A stretch of 64,000 nucleotides of DNA from Paenibacillus silviterrae (GTDB lineage: Bacteria > Bacillota > Bacilli > Paenibacillales > NBRC-103111): the NCBI RefSeq assembly GCF_030167925.1, contig NZ_JASKUT010000001.1, forward strand, positions 992,001 to 1,056,000, written 5' to 3'. This document shows, piece by piece, positions 24,990 to 35,600 of this stretch. Each line of letters starts with the position of its first letter. Positions within the stretch are counted from its first letter, which is position 1. The translations under genes were made by a program, and so were the position numbers. Under the pieces are notes generated by a model. The model was not told where the DNA came from and ran no database searches. It saw nothing but the letters and a program-made list of their open reading frames with translations.

Positions 24990-26009
24990 ATGACCGTGAC
25001 TGTAACCATTTATGATGTAGCCAGAGAAGCAGGCGTTTCCATGGCAACCGTATCACGCGTTGTCAATAACAATCCAAACGTGAAGCCGCAAACACGAAAA
25101 AAGGTGTTTGAAGCGATTGAACGGCTTGGCTATCGTCCGAATGCGGTTGCTCGCGGGCTGGCAAGTAAGAAGACGACAACCGTAGGCGTTGTTATTCCGG
25201 ATATTTCGAATTCGATTTTCTCCGAGGTCGCCCGCGGCATCGAAGACATTGCTAACATGTACCATTACAATATTATTTTGTGTAATGCGGATAAGAAGAA
25301 GGATAAGGAGATCCGCGTGATCAATACGCTTCTGGAGAAGCAGGTGGACGGTCTTCTCTTTATGGGCGGCGCGATTACGGACGAGCATCTTCAGGCGTTC
25401 AAAACCTCGTCGGTGCCGGTTGTTCTGTGTGCGACAGCGGACGAGAAGCGCTCCATTCCTTCGGTGGATATTGACCATGAGAAAGCGGCTTACGACGCGG
25501 TTTCCTTGTTGATCCAGAACGGACACGAGAAGATTGCCATGATCTCGGGTACGCTGCAGGATCCGGCTAACGGCTATTCCCGTTATCAGGGCTACCGGAA
25601 AGCCATGGAGAATGCAGGGCTTGCTATCCGTGACGAATATATCCGGATCGGCAACTACCGCTACGAGTCCGGTATGGATGCAACCAAGTACTTCTTGGAG
25701 CTGAGTGACCGTCCTACGGCGATTTTCGCGGCCAACGACGAGATGGCGATTGGCGCGATTCATACGCTTCAGGACAACGGCGTAAACGTGCCTGAGGATA
25801 TCTCCATTATCAGCGTAGATAATATCCGTATGGCGTCCATGGTACGTCCGCAGCTGACGACGGTAGCACAGCCGATGTATGATATCGGCGCCGTAGCGAT
25901 GCGTCTTCTTACGAAGCTCATGAACAAGGAGACGAAGGATGCTTCCGAACTTACGCAGGTAACGTTACCGCATGAGGTCATTCATAGAAACTCGGTGGCT
26001 CATCGTTGA
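24990..26009 (+). CDS. ccpA: Catabolite control protein A
   Basis: A 339-aa LacI/GalR global regulator of carbon catabolite control; it binds cre sites when complexed with Ser-phosphorylated HPr or Crh. The match to B. subtilis CcpA is strong: [61 protein letters not shown] and the C-terminal PTYDIGA-like [20 protein letters not shown]. The start may be ATG 24990 (close to GGAGAG) or GTG 24996, whose spacing is better; they differ by two residues. The local order near acuC/acsA recalls B. subtilis. A terminator hairpin overlaps the 3' end. Confidence 0.96.
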   Translation: MTVTVTIYDVAREAGVSMATVSRVVNNNPNVKPQTRKKVFEAIERLGYRPNAVARGLASKKTTTVGVVIPDISNSIFSEVARGIEDIANMYHYNIILCNADKKKDKEIRVINTLLEKQVDGLLFMGGAITDEHLQAFKTSSVPVVLCATADEKRSIPSVDIDHEKAAYDAVSLLIQNGHEKIAMISGTLQDPANGYSRYQGYRKAMENAGLAIRDEYIRIGNYRYESGMDATKYFLELSDRPTAIFAANDEMAIGAIHTLQDNGVNVPEDISIISVDNIRMASMVRPQLTTVAQPMYDIGAVAMRLLTKLMNKETKDASELTQVTLPHEVIHRNSVAHR

Positions 26010-26028
26010 TATGAGCCACTTTCTTTTC
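25995..26028 (+). terminator. ccpA terminator overlapping its stop codon
   Basis: GTGGCTCAT and ATGAGCCAC form a perfect 9-bp stem with a 7-nt loop containing the ccpA TGA, followed by TTTCTTTTC. Confidence 0.8.
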
Positions 26029-26055
26029 ATAGGGGACTACTGAGGAGGTGCCACG

Positions 26056-26757
26056 TTGGCTTTTCACAAAATTGGGGTTATCGGTGCGATGAAAGAGGAA
26101 ATCGAGCTGTTTCATCAGCACATGCAAGATGTTAAGGAGACGACGAGAGCGAAGGTTACCTTCTTTGAAGGAACGTTTTTGGGGAAATCGATCGTGCTTT
26201 GCAAGTCTGGAGTCGGCAAAGTGAATGCTGCGGTGACTACGCAGGTTTTGGTCGATACCTTCGGTGTGGATGCCGTTGTGTTCACTGGTGTGGCCGGCGC
26301 AGTGGATCCCGGTCTTAACGTAGGAGATATTGTTGTATCCAACGAATGCTTGCAGCATGATATGGACGTAACGGCGTTAGGCTTTCCTAGAGGGACGATC
26401 CCTTACGAGGAAACCTCGACCTTCGTAGCGGACGAGCAGCTGCGGAAGCTGGCATTACAGGTGAGCAAGGAGCTGTTCGGGGACCGGGTCAAGGAAGGCC
26501 GGGTGCTGTCCGGAGATCAATTTATTGCCAGCCGTGAGACGGTCGGTAAGCTGTATTCGGAGCTGCAAGGGACCTGCACGGAGATGGAGGGAGCGGCTGT
26601 TGCCCAGGTGTGCTCCATGAACGGAACTCCGTTCGTCATCATTCGTTCCATGTCCGACAAGGCGGATGGCTCGGCTCATGTTAATTTCGCGGAATTCACG
26701 GTGCAAGCGTCGGAGAATTCCTACCGGATCGTAGAACAAATGCTGAAACAGCTGTAG
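26056..26757 (+). CDS. mtnN: 5'-methylthioadenosine/S-adenosylhomocysteine nucleosidase
   Basis: A 233-aa enzyme that hydrolyses methylthioadenosine and S-adenosylhomocysteine to adenine and the thioribose product in the activated-methyl cycle. Signatures are [14 protein letters not shown], the phosphorylase-like loop [29 protein letters not shown] with the ribose-binding glutamate, and MSDKAD with the catalytic aspartate. It starts at TTG 26056 after GAGGAGGTG. It sits between ccpA and glyQS, with 31 nt to the latter. Confidence 0.95.
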   Translation: MAFHKIGVIGAMKEEIELFHQHMQDVKETTRAKVTFFEGTFLGKSIVLCKSGVGKVNAAVTTQVLVDTFGVDAVVFTGVAGAVDPGLNVGDIVVSNECLQHDMDVTALGFPRGTIPYEETSTFVADEQLRKLALQVSKELFGDRVKEGRVLSGDQFIASRETVGKLYSELQGTCTEMEGAAVAQVCSMNGTPFVIIRSMSDKADGSAHVNFAEFTVQASENSYRIVEQMLKQL

Positions 26758-26788
26758 TACATATCAGTTGAAGGAGAGAACAGACAAG

Positions 26789-28174
26789 ATGACAGCAGTA
26801 ACGATGGAACAGGTTGTGGCATTAGCGAAGCACCGGGGCTTTATTTTTCCGGGCTCCGAAATTTACGGCGGTTTAGCCAATACGTGGGATTACGGCCCTC
26901 TCGGTGTGGAATTAAAAAATAACATCAAGCGTGCCTGGTGGAAAAAATTTATTCAGCAATCTCCATACAATGTCGGGTTGGACGCAGCCATTCTGATGAA
27001 TCCCCAAGCTTGGGTAGCATCAGGTCACGTTGGAAACTTCAACGATCCGATGATTGACTGCAAGCAATGTAAGTCGCGACACCGTGCGGATAAGATCATT
27101 GAAAACGCGTTGTCGGACAAAGGCATCGAGATGGTCGTCGACGGACTGAGCTTCGATCAGATGATGGATCTGATTCGTGAGCATCATATCGTTTGTCCGG
27201 ATTGCGGAGCTTTCGATTACACGGAAATTCGCCAATTCAATCTGATGTTTAAGACGTTTCAGGGTGTGACTGAGTCGTCGGCGAATACGGTGTATTTGCG
27301 ACCGGAAACGGCACAGGGAATCTTTGTAAACTTCAAGAATGTACAGCGCACTATGCGTAAGAAGCTTCCTTTCGGTATCGGCCAAATCGGTAAAAGCTTC
27401 CGTAACGAAATTACTCCGGGTAACTTTACGTTCCGTACGCGCGAATTCGAGCAGATGGAGCTTGAATTTTTCTGCAAGCCGGGAGAGGATCTGAAGTGGT
27501 TCGAGTTTTGGCGCGGATTTTGCCGCGACTGGCTGCTTGCGCTGAATATGAAGGAGGGCAGCATCCGTCTTCGCGATCACTCGGATGACGAGCTGTCTCA
27601 TTACAGTAATGCAACGACGGATATCGAATATCGCTTCCCGTTCGGATGGGGCGAGCTGTGGGGCATTGCCGATCGTACGGATTATGACCTCAAGCAGCAT
27701 ATGGAGCATTCCGGAGAAGATTTTAACTATATCGACCAGGAAACAAATGAGCGATACATTCCTTACTGTATCGAGCCTTCCCTTGGTGCAGACCGCGTGA
27801 CGTTGGCGTTCCTTATCGATGCCTATGAGGAGCAGCAGCTGGAAGGCGACGATAGCCGGACAGTCTTGCATTTGCACCCGGCACTGGCTCCTTATAAGGC
27901 AGCAATCTTCCCGCTGTCCAAGAAGCTCTCCGAGGGAGCGCAGAAGGTATTCCAGGATTTGGCTCAAAACTTCCTTGTTGATTACGACGAATCCGGCTCT
28001 ATCGGCAAACGTTACCGCCGTCATGATGAGATCGGTACTCCGTTCTGTATCACATATGATTTCGAATCCGAAACCGATGGCCAGGTCACGGTGCGAGATC
28101 GCGATACTATGGAGCAAACACGGATGCCGATCAGCGATTTGAAGGCATTTATTGAAGCCAAAACCCAATTTTAA
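26789..28174 (+). CDS. glyQS: Glycyl-tRNA synthetase, alpha2 type
   Basis: A 461-aa class II synthetase charging tRNA-Gly. It begins with the conserved [25 protein letters not shown] (here noted as [13 protein letters not shown] then WDYGPLG), has motif 2 FRNEITPG with [14 protein letters not shown], and motif 3 region PSLGADR. CKQC with CPDCGA suggests a structural zinc site. This is the single-chain type rather than the GlyQ/GlyS tetramer. The ATG at 26789 has AAGGAGAG 11 nt upstream. There is no T-box leader; it may be transcribed with mtnN. Confidence 0.95.
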   Translation: MTAVTMEQVVALAKHRGFIFPGSEIYGGLANTWDYGPLGVELKNNIKRAWWKKFIQQSPYNVGLDAAILMNPQAWVASGHVGNFNDPMIDCKQCKSRHRADKIIENALSDKGIEMVVDGLSFDQMMDLIREHHIVCPDCGAFDYTEIRQFNLMFKTFQGVTESSANTVYLRPETAQGIFVNFKNVQRTMRKKLPFGIGQIGKSFRNEITPGNFTFRTREFEQMELEFFCKPGEDLKWFEFWRGFCRDWLLALNMKEGSIRLRDHSDDELSHYSNATTDIEYRFPFGWGELWGIADRTDYDLKQHMEHSGEDFNYIDQETNERYIPYCIEPSLGADRVTLAFLIDAYEEQQLEGDDSRTVLHLHPALAPYKAAIFPLSKKLSEGAQKVFQDLAQNFLVDYDESGSIGKRYRRHDEIGTPFCITYDFESETDGQVTVRDRDTMEQTRMPISDLKAFIEAKTQF

Positions 28175-28183
28175 TAAGAAATG

Positions 28184-28222
28184 AAATGACCCGTGGATCC
28201 AGTATCGCGGGTCATTTTTTTT
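28184..28222 (+). terminator. glyQS terminator
   Basis: AAATGACCCG pairs with CGGGTCATTT across a 14-nt loop, followed by a run of T. Confidence 0.85.
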
Positions 28223-28374
28223 GTAAAATAACGTTAAGATAAGGAATATTTCTGTAAATAACTTGCATCCTAATAACATTGCAGTGATACAAAAAGACGC
28301 AAGCTCACTAACGAAATTGCCACATTACCGGAACGTCCGAAATGCTTAGTCAACCAGAAATGATGTGAATCTAT

Positions 28375-28833
28375 GTGAGCAAAACGATCTCAGACAAGGT
28401 GTTATGGAGCATCGCCCTTCCCGGTTTCGGGCAGCTGCTGAACGGAAAATATTTGAAAGGCTTGCTTTTCATCGCTTTGGAATTTATTATTAATGTCTAT
28501 TCGGGCTTGAATGAGGTGATAATGCTTAGCTTTCAGGGGCAGATCGCTCAGGCCGTGGACAGAACAAACTATGAGTGGTTAATGTTCTACCCTTGTGTCT
28601 ATATGTTTGCGATCTGGGACGCTTACCGTGACGCCAAGGGGCAGCTGCCCTCGACAGCCACGCTGCCGTTTGTACTGGGTGCTTATTTTGGCACAGTGGG
28701 CATCATTTACTCCAGCAGCTTCACGTTAGGAGGTAAATTGCTTGGACCGGTTTGGCTGGGGATGTTTGCCTATGGTGTTGGCGCTTTGTTGGGATACGTA
28801 TTGTACCGAGCCCTGAGACAGAGGGGGACATGA
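28375..28833 (+). CDS. Small integral membrane protein with GQ-NG-KG motif
   Basis: A 152-aa protein with about four transmembrane helices. The N-terminal PGFGQLLNGKYLKGLLF motif is shared by TM2-like and DUF5683-like membrane proteins, whose functions are not established. It starts at GTG 28375 with only a weak ribosome binding site (gatgtgaatctat), which lowers confidence in the exact start. A strong terminator follows immediately. It has about 150 nt of non-coding sequence upstream after the glyQS terminator, so it is probably monocistronic. Confidence 0.75.
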   Translation: MSKTISDKVLWSIALPGFGQLLNGKYLKGLLFIALEFIINVYSGLNEVIMLSFQGQIAQAVDRTNYEWLMFYPCVYMFAIWDAYRDAKGQLPSTATLPFVLGAYFGTVGIIYSSSFTLGGKLLGPVWLGMFAYGVGALLGYVLYRALRQRGT

Positions 28834-28872
28834 AAAGACCCGCTGGCACGAAGAGTGCAGCGGGTCCTTTTC
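28833..28872. terminator. Bidirectional terminator between the membrane protein gene and acuC
   Basis: An AAAAGACCCGCTG stem with an internal CAC/GTG extension pairs with its complement; T-runs on both strands serve both convergent genes. It overlaps the acuC stop by 2 nt. Confidence 0.88.
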
Positions 28873-30049
28873 ACGGCAAATATAGACAGGCAAGCTCTTT
28901 ATTTTGTCGATTCTTCATCGTGATCTCGTCACGGCGAGGCATGGGCGTCCATTGATGCGTAGGATCAAGCCATGTTACGGGCAATTCCTCTTCACTTTGG
29001 GCTTGCCATGCATTGACCCATTCTTGGGGGAGGGGAAGCTCCGGCTGTTGCTCCAGCAGCTGCAGGAGCGGATGATCGGTCATCTCCAGCCATAACAAGC
29101 TCCATGCCCGGGGAACGACTCGCCAAATGTCATAGCCGCCTCCGCCCAGCGCGACCCAACGACCGCCGCAAATCTCATGAGCGAGCCGGTGAATGATCCT
29201 AGGCATCTCACGGTACACGGTCATGCTGCAGTGGATATGAGCGAGCGGATCATAAGCATGAGCATCGCACCCGTGCTGGGAAACGATCAGGTCCGGCTGA
29301 AACTGCTTGGCCGCTCTTATCAGCACCTCTTCAAAGCATTCCAGCCACGATTCATCTTCTGTATACGGTTCCAACGGAACATTGATGGAGGTGCCGAAGC
29401 CGCTACCTTCACCGCGTTCATTCACAGCCCCCGTACCGGGAAACAAGTACTTGCCCGTTTCATGAATGGAGAAGGTACATACGTCCGGATCGGTATAAAA
29501 GCTCCATTGCACGCCGTCCCCGTGATGAACGTCGGTATCGATATAAAGCACTCGGGCGCCGTAAGCTTGCTTCGCGTGCTCTATAGCTACAGAGGCATCG
29601 TTATATACGCAAAATCCGGCTCCCTTGTTGGGAAGCGCATGGTGAAGGCCGCCCCCGAGATGCAGGGCATGCTGCGCCTTCCCTTGGACAACAGAATCCA
29701 CTGCGAGAATCGAGCCGCCTACGACCATGGATGTCACCTCATGCATGTGAGGGAAGAACGGTGTGTCTTCTGTATCCAACCCATACCGGCCGGCCATTGC
29801 TACCCATTGGGCATCCGGCGAGGGGTGACTTAGGCTTTTGACGGCCTCGATATACTCGGGATTATGAATCAGCCGGAGCTGATCCTCGCTGGCTTTGACC
29901 GGCTCGAGGAGCTGGCCGGAATGCAGTGCTCCAACGGTTCTTAGAAGATCAACCGTGAGCATTAGCCTTTTTTGATTAAACGGATGGTTATCGTTAAAGC
30001 GGTACGCTGTTTCATTCTCATCGTATATAAAAAGTGCTTTCGGCATCAT
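28871..30049 (-). CDS. acuC: Acetoin utilisation protein AcuC, NAD-independent protein deacetylase
   Basis: A 392-aa class I histone-deacetylase-like protein. Zinc-site and catalytic elements are LHLGGGLHHAL (tandem His), YIDTDVHHGDGVQ (metal Asp/His) and the later LIVSQHGCDAHAYDP. In B. subtilis AcuC removes the acetyl group placed on AcsA by AcuA, reactivating acetyl-CoA synthetase. The start ATG at 30049 follows GGGGGCG. acuA lies 16 nt upstream, so there is no room for acuB, which normally lies between them. It is divergent from acsA. Confidence 0.95.
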   Translation of the reverse strand: MMPKALFIYDENETAYRFNDNHPFNQKRLMLTVDLLRTVGALHSGQLLEPVKASEDQLRLIHNPEYIEAVKSLSHPSPDAQWVAMAGRYGLDTEDTPFFPHMHEVTSMVVGGSILAVDSVVQGKAQHALHLGGGLHHALPNKGAGFCVYNDASVAIEHAKQAYGARVLYIDTDVHHGDGVQWSFYTDPDVCTFSIHETGKYLFPGTGAVNERGEGSGFGTSINVPLEPYTEDESWLECFEEVLIRAAKQFQPDLIVSQHGCDAHAYDPLAHIHCSMTVYREMPRIIHRLAHEICGGRWVALGGGGYDIWRVVPRAWSLLWLEMTDHPLLQLLEQQPELPLPQEWVNAWQAQSEEELPVTWLDPTHQWTPMPRRDEITMKNRQNKELACLYLP

Positions 30050-30065
30050 TGCTTTTTCGCCCCCA

Positions 30066-30707
30066 TCAATACATGAAGCGCTGACGAAATCGTACGCGAT
30101 CGAACTTCTCGACAGAGGACAGCGGGACGTGCTTGCCGATCCGCACCATAAGGCAATTCGCCGGATGCGAGCATATTTCCGGGTCATCGGTAGCGAACCA
30201 GACCATGTCTACGCACTTCATCAGCTTTTCCATCATATCTCTGTATTGCCAGACGGATAATCCGCTTTTCTCCAAGTCCCAATGCCAGTAATACTCCGTC
30301 GTAAATACGATCATATTCTCCAGCTGTTCTTTTTCAAATGCCAGACGTATCATCTTTTTCCCAAGACCCAAGCCTCGGTACGCATCCGCCACCTCAATGG
30401 CGCCGAGCTCAAGTAAATCCTCCATTTGTCCTTCCGACCAGCGCTCCAGCTCATCCGCATAATGGAAAGTGACATACCCGATAATCTCCCGCTCTTTACG
30501 CGCCAAAATAATGCGGCCTTCCGGAAGCTCCGCAATTTCAATCAAAGCCTCGAATTGCTCCCTTGGCCTTCGAAACGCATCAAGATCCGGATGCATCGCG
30601 TACGCTCGAAGCTGCTCCGGAGGCACCGGACCTTCCACGATGATATCGGATCCCTCATGCGGAATAGAAAGGGAGTGATACAGTTTCTTATGTTCCATGT
30701 ATGGCAT
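30066..30707 (-). CDS. acuA: Acetoin utilisation protein AcuA, protein acetyltransferase
   Basis: A 213-aa GNAT-fold enzyme. The acetyl-CoA-binding motif A is seen in EVADAYRGLGLGKKMIRLAF. In B. subtilis AcuA acetylates a lysine of acetyl-CoA synthetase AcsA and switches it off; here acsA is the divergent neighbour. The ATG at 30707 follows AGGGAGA at a short spacing; a second ATG three codons in is possible. It shares the 160-nt intergenic control region, including the cre-like site at 30820, with acsA. Confidence 0.93.
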   Translation of the reverse strand: MPYMEHKKLYHSLSIPHEGSDIIVEGPVPPEQLRAYAMHPDLDAFRRPREQFEALIEIAELPEGRIILARKEREIIGYVTFHYADELERWSEGQMEDLLELGAIEVADAYRGLGLGKKMIRLAFEKEQLENMIVFTTEYYWHWDLEKSGLSVWQYRDMMEKLMKCVDMVWFATDDPEICSHPANCLMVRIGKHVPLSSVEKFDRVRFRQRFMY

Positions 30708-30776
30708 GAAGTCTCCCTATTGAAAAGTTAATATCATAACAATAACAAAAAAATAGTCGTAACGGAAGGGTTATGA

Positions 30777-30782
30777 TATAAT
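30777..30782 (+). promoter_or_regulatory. Probable -10 element for acsA
   Basis: A perfect TATAAT lies 87 nt upstream of acsA; no strong -35 is visible. The cre-like site lies just downstream of the implied transcription start. Confidence 0.4.
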
Positions 30783-30819
30783 GATGAGGGTTTTCTATTT
30801 ACCATTCATTGGACTGTAC

Positions 30820-30834
30820 TTGTAAGCGTTTAAA
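30820..30834. promoter_or_regulatory. cre-like CcpA operator between acuA and acsA
   Basis: TTGTAAGCGTTTAAA fits the degenerate cre consensus WTGNAANCGNWNNCW with one mismatch (13 of 14 to TGWAARCGYTWNCA). It is downstream of the acsA -10, consistent with roadblock repression. acsA and acuABC are known CcpA targets in B. subtilis. Confidence 0.65.
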
Positions 30835-30868
30835 TTGTTAAATTTTTACGATTCGGAGGAGAACTAGG

Positions 30869-32593
30869 ATGGATCACGCAAACGTAGAAAGCATTGCACC
30901 TGTTGCAGCCTCACCCAACATGAAAAATTATGAAGAAGAGCGTGCCCATTTCAGCTGGGAGCAGATCGAAAAAACGTTCACCTGGTCTCAGACAGGGAAT
31001 GTGAACATGGCCTATGAGGCTATAGATCGCCATGCCGAAGGGGCTTTGCGGGACAAGATCGCGCTCTATTATAGTGACGATCGCCGGGATGAGAAATATA
31101 CATATGAGCAGATGAAGCGCAGCTCGAATCGTTTCGGGAACGTGCTTCGTAAGCTGGGCATCGAGAAAGGGGACCGGGTGTTCATCTTCATGCCGAGAAC
31201 ACCGGAGCTCTACTTCGCTCTGCTGGGAGCGATTAAGATCGGTGCGGTAGTCGGTCCTTTGTTTGAAGCTTTCATGGAAACGGCGGTGAAAGACCGTCTG
31301 GAGGACAGCGAAGCGGTAGCGATCGTAACGACACCTGCCTTATTGTCGCGCGTACCGGCAAGCGAGCTGCCGAATCTGAAGCACATCATCCTGGTAGGTC
31401 AGGATATCGAGCTGCAAGCCGGTCAGGTTGATTTCCATAAAGAGATGGCAGAGGCATCGGAAGAACTCGCTATCGAGTGGGTGGACCGTGAAGACGGGAT
31501 GCTGATTCATTATACCTCGGGTTCGACAGGGAAACCCAAAGGGGTCTTCCATGTTCATAACGCGATGCTGCAGCATTACTATACAGGGCGAGTCGTACTG
31601 GATTTGCAGGCTGACGATGTGTACTGGTGTACGGCCGACCCAGGCTGGGTAACGGGTACCTCCTACGGGATCTTCGCTCCGTGGCTGAACGGGGCTACGA
31701 ATGTCATTCGCGGCGGCCGCTTCAGTCCTCAGGACTGGTACCGGACCATTGAGAAATATAGCATTACAGTGTGGTACAGCGCACCTACGGCATTCCGAAT
31801 GCTGATGGGAGCAGGGGACGAGGCAGTCAAACAATTTGACCTCTCCAGCCTGCGTCATGTGCTCAGCGTCGGAGAGCCTCTGAACCCTGAGGTTGTCCGC
31901 TGGGGACTTAAGGTGTATGGGCAGCGAATTCATGATACCTGGTGGATGACGGAGACCGGCGGTCAGCTGATCTGTAATTATCCCGCTATGGCGATTCGGC
32001 CTGGCTCGATGGGTAAACCGATCCCTGGGGTGGATGCAGCGATCATTGACGATGCCGGCAATGTGCTTCCTCCATATCGCATGGGCAACTTGGCCGTGAA
32101 GACGCCTTGGCCTTCGATGATGCGCAAGATTTGGAAAAATCCTGCAAAGTATGAAGAATACTTCCGGATCCCGGGCTGGTACATCTCCGGTGATTCTGCG
32201 TATATGGACGCTGACGGATACTTCTGGTTCCAGGGCCGTATTGATGACGTCATCAATACAGCCGGAGAGAGGGTAGGTCCTTTCGAAGTAGAAAGCAAGC
32301 TGGTAGAGCATCCGGCCGTAGCTGAGGCAGGCGTTATCGGGAAGCCTGATCCTATGCGGGGCGAAATCATCAAGGCGTTTATCGCGCTGCGTGAAGGCTT
32401 TGCGCCATCCGATGAGCTTAAGGCGGATATTGCGAAGTTCGTGAAGGAAGGACTATCGGCTCACGCAGCTCCGCGGGAAATTGAATTTAAGGATAAGTTG
32501 CCGAAGACACGAAGCGGGAAAATCATGCGCCGTGTACTTAAAGCGTGGGAGCTTAATCTGCCGACAGGCGATCTGTCAACCATAGAGGATTAA
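30869..32593 (+). CDS. acsA: Acetyl-CoA synthetase (AMP-forming)
   Basis: A 574-aa ANL-family enzyme making acetyl-CoA from acetate, ATP and CoA; the length is near that of B. subtilis AcsA. Core motifs are the P-loop-like YTSGSTGKPKG, WWMTETGG, the hinge region YISGDSAYMDADGYFWFQGR and the acetylation-site segment PKTRSGKIMRR near residue 550, whose lysine is the target of AcuA. The ATG follows GGAGGAGAA. It is divergent from acuA-acuC and ends at a strong bidirectional terminator. Confidence 0.95.
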   Translation: MDHANVESIAPVAASPNMKNYEEERAHFSWEQIEKTFTWSQTGNVNMAYEAIDRHAEGALRDKIALYYSDDRRDEKYTYEQMKRSSNRFGNVLRKLGIEKGDRVFIFMPRTPELYFALLGAIKIGAVVGPLFEAFMETAVKDRLEDSEAVAIVTTPALLSRVPASELPNLKHIILVGQDIELQAGQVDFHKEMAEASEELAIEWVDREDGMLIHYTSGSTGKPKGVFHVHNAMLQHYYTGRVVLDLQADDVYWCTADPGWVTGTSYGIFAPWLNGATNVIRGGRFSPQDWYRTIEKYSITVWYSAPTAFRMLMGAGDEAVKQFDLSSLRHVLSVGEPLNPEVVRWGLKVYGQRIHDTWWMTETGGQLICNYPAMAIRPGSMGKPIPGVDAAIIDDAGNVLPPYRMGNLAVKTPWPSMMRKIWKNPAKYEEYFRIPGWYISGDSAYMDADGYFWFQGRIDDVINTAGERVGPFEVESKLVEHPAVAEAGVIGKPDPMRGEIIKAFIALREGFAPSDELKADIAKFVKEGLSAHAAPREIEFKDKLPKTRSGKIMRRVLKAWELNLPTGDLSTIED

Positions 32594-32596
32594 TCG

Positions 32597-32647
32597 AAAA
32601 GGCTGATTCGCTAAGTGATATCACTTAGAACGAATCAGCCTTTTGAT
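32597..32647. terminator. Bidirectional terminator between acsA and the PBP gene
   Basis: AAAAGGCTGATTCG and its exact complement flank an inner CTAAGTGATATCACTTAG palindrome; T-runs occur in both directions. Confidence 0.92.
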
Positions 32648-32652
32648 TCCTC

Positions 32653-35600
32653 TTACTTATATCGAACCGGAGTGCTCGGCTTGGATTCACCCGCGCCATT
32701 CACAGCGGCGATCCGATAAAATCCTTCGTACTCAGCAGCATAATATTTAAACTCCGATGCATTATTTACGGTACCGATTTTGGTGTAGGGGCCATTCTCT
32801 TTCTGACTGAAATAAATGACGTACTGCTTTACTTGTTCTTTGTCCGAAGCTTCTTTCCATTTGAGCTCAATGCCGGCGCCGCTAGACTTGATGGAAAGCC
32901 CGGACGGTGTGGAAGGGGCTTCTTTCGGTGCTGCCGCCGTTCCACCGCTAGGATTCGGCTTTCCTGGGTCCGTGGCCGAACCGTTGTCAGGAAGCTTCGA
33001 AGGATTCCCGTCTGCTGGGTTCATGAAGAACAGGTCCACTGAGGTACCGTCGGTGAAAGCGACCTTGCTCGGTGCCGATTCTTTGCCGGCCACGTCTACT
33101 GCAGTTACATAATAACCGAATATTTGAGTACCGGGCGCCCCTGCATCGGTAAATTTGGTTTCGTTACCTGCATGGATAACCTTGCCAGCCATCCGCTCAA
33201 AATTACCTTTGCCAACCGATCGATATAAACGGTAACCTACCGTATCCGGGCTATTGCTGGCTTGGAATGTAATGATGCTTGTGTTCTCAGCATGGGTTGC
33301 CACTACAGTCGTCGGAGCATTCGGCACCTTCCCGTCATCCGTTCGCGGATCAACCTCAGAAGGGGCGTCATCGTCATAATCCGTCGGCTTATAAAAGTCG
33401 AGAGGTCGCTTCCGATCGGCCGGCAGCCTATCGATGATTTGTGACAGCTCCTTCAACAGGGAACTTACGGATTTCGGACGTTTGATGACCAGCTTTTCTT
33501 TAACGAAATCGGCCGGCGTGCCAGGCTGGGCGATATAATTGATCCCGTTAAACGGAATAATAGCCTGCTGGACCATGGCGTTGTCTTCTTCCGTAGGCAA
33601 ATATTTTTTATTGAACAAATCTGTGGTCAGCTTATTGGACTTCGTTGTGATTTCGCTTGGAAGCTTGCCGGATACGCTGGATACGGTAGCTTCTACTATC
33701 GCCTCCGGACGCTCGAACTTCTTCGTAGGAAACAACTCGGGCTTCAAATCTATTGCACTATTCATTGCCATAGCCCAAATGTTCTTCGCCCGGTTCGTTC
33801 CGTCCGTCCGCTTGCTCAGCTTATGAATGGGAAGGTCATAACCTGCCCATACGCCGAGTGTGATATCCGGCGTATATCCCATGAACCAAGCGTCTGCGTC
33901 ATCCTGAGTAGAGCCCGTTTTTCCGACGATCGGCATCTTTCCATAGTACTTAAATTTCTTCATCAGGTCCGTCGCCGTTCCGGAGGTAACAACGGTGCGC
34001 ATCATATCCGTGATCAAGTAGGCGGTTTCCTCCGAGAACGCCACGCTTGGCTTCAGATCGTGCTGGAAAATGACCTTGCCGTGCGAATCGGTGATCTTGC
34101 GGATCATAAAGGCTTCATTGTAAACGCCTTTGTTCCCCATCGTTGCATAGGCATTCGTCAGCTCGCGAACGGACACGCCGTACTTCAAGCCGCCGATTAC
34201 CCCCGTCTGTGCGACATAGTCGTCCTTCGTAATGGACTGGATGCCCATTTTTTTGGCGAATTCCCAAGCCGGCTGAATGCCCACGTCCTCCACAAACAGT
34301 TTGATGGCAGGAATATTATACGATTGATTTAATGCTCTCCTCGCCGTAATCAAGCCGTGATAGCCGTCATCCCAGTTCTCGGGAATATGGTAGCCGGCTT
34401 TTGTTCCGTCCTTCAAAATAAGCGGAACGTCATCGATGACGGATGCGGGCTGAATCAAGCCCTTTTCCATAGCAGGTATGTACGCGGCGACCGGCTTCAT
34501 CGTAGACCCGGGCTGCCTGAATGCTTGAGTGGCATGGTTCAGCTGTCCTTTGGTAAAGTCGCGGCCCTCAATCATAGCCAGAATGGCGCCCGTCTTGCTT
34601 TCCATCATGACCGCTCCGATCTGCTCTATGCCTTTCGTCGGATCGTCCGGAGAAAAGTTTTTCGGCTCGTCGGCAATAGCGCGCAGCGCCTCGTAAATCT
34701 GCTTGTCGATCGTGGTATAAACATGGTAGCCGCCGCGGGACAGCTGGCTTTGCATATTTTTCAGCGCTTCATTATAGGCGTCGGGATTTTTCTGCGGATC
34801 CAGCTTCGGCTCCTGTACCTGGAGCAGAGCCTTGGCCGCTTCCTTCTCCACCTCGATCATGAGGTAAGGGTAGGTAGTGTAAGCCTTCTTCTGCGGCTCG
34901 GCAAGCGAGCTCTTCAGGTCGAAGGCGAGCGCCTCCTGATACTGCTGCTCCGTGATCTTGTTTTCCTCCAGCATCCGCTTCAGAACAAGCTGCTGGCGCT
35001 GTACGGCACGCTTGAAGGCAGCGCCGTCAAATTGTCCGCGGCTCGTGAACGTAGAGTAATTGCTTGGCTGCTGGGGAAGTCCGGCCAAATAAGCCGCTTG
35101 AGCCACATTGATTTCTTTCAGGTCTTCAATGTTAAAGACTCCCTTGGCCGCAGCCTTGATGCCATACAGCCCGTACCCGGCTGCCCCGTTGCCGTAAGGA
35201 ATTTTGTTCAAGTAGGCAAGCAAAATTTCCTCCTTGGACATAAGGCGCTCCAGCCGTAGGGACAGGAAGATTTCCTTGGCCTTGCGGCTGTCATCCCGGT
35301 CCAGCGTCAGGAAGACACGGCGTGCCAGCTGCTGTGTAATCGTACTTCCGCCGGTTTGCACATCCTGATTCAGCAGCTTCTGAACGACCGCCCGCGCCAG
35401 CCCCTTGAAATCGATGCCGATATGATTGTAGAACTCATTGTCTTCAATGGCGAATACCGCATCAAGCACCACCTGCGGAATATCGTTGATTTCGGCGAGG
35501 CGGCGGTCCTCTTCCGAACGAAGCTGACCGACGACCTCATCGTCACGGAAATAAACGAAACCGGTCAGGGCGTTATCCTGCATCTGTTCCATCATCATTT

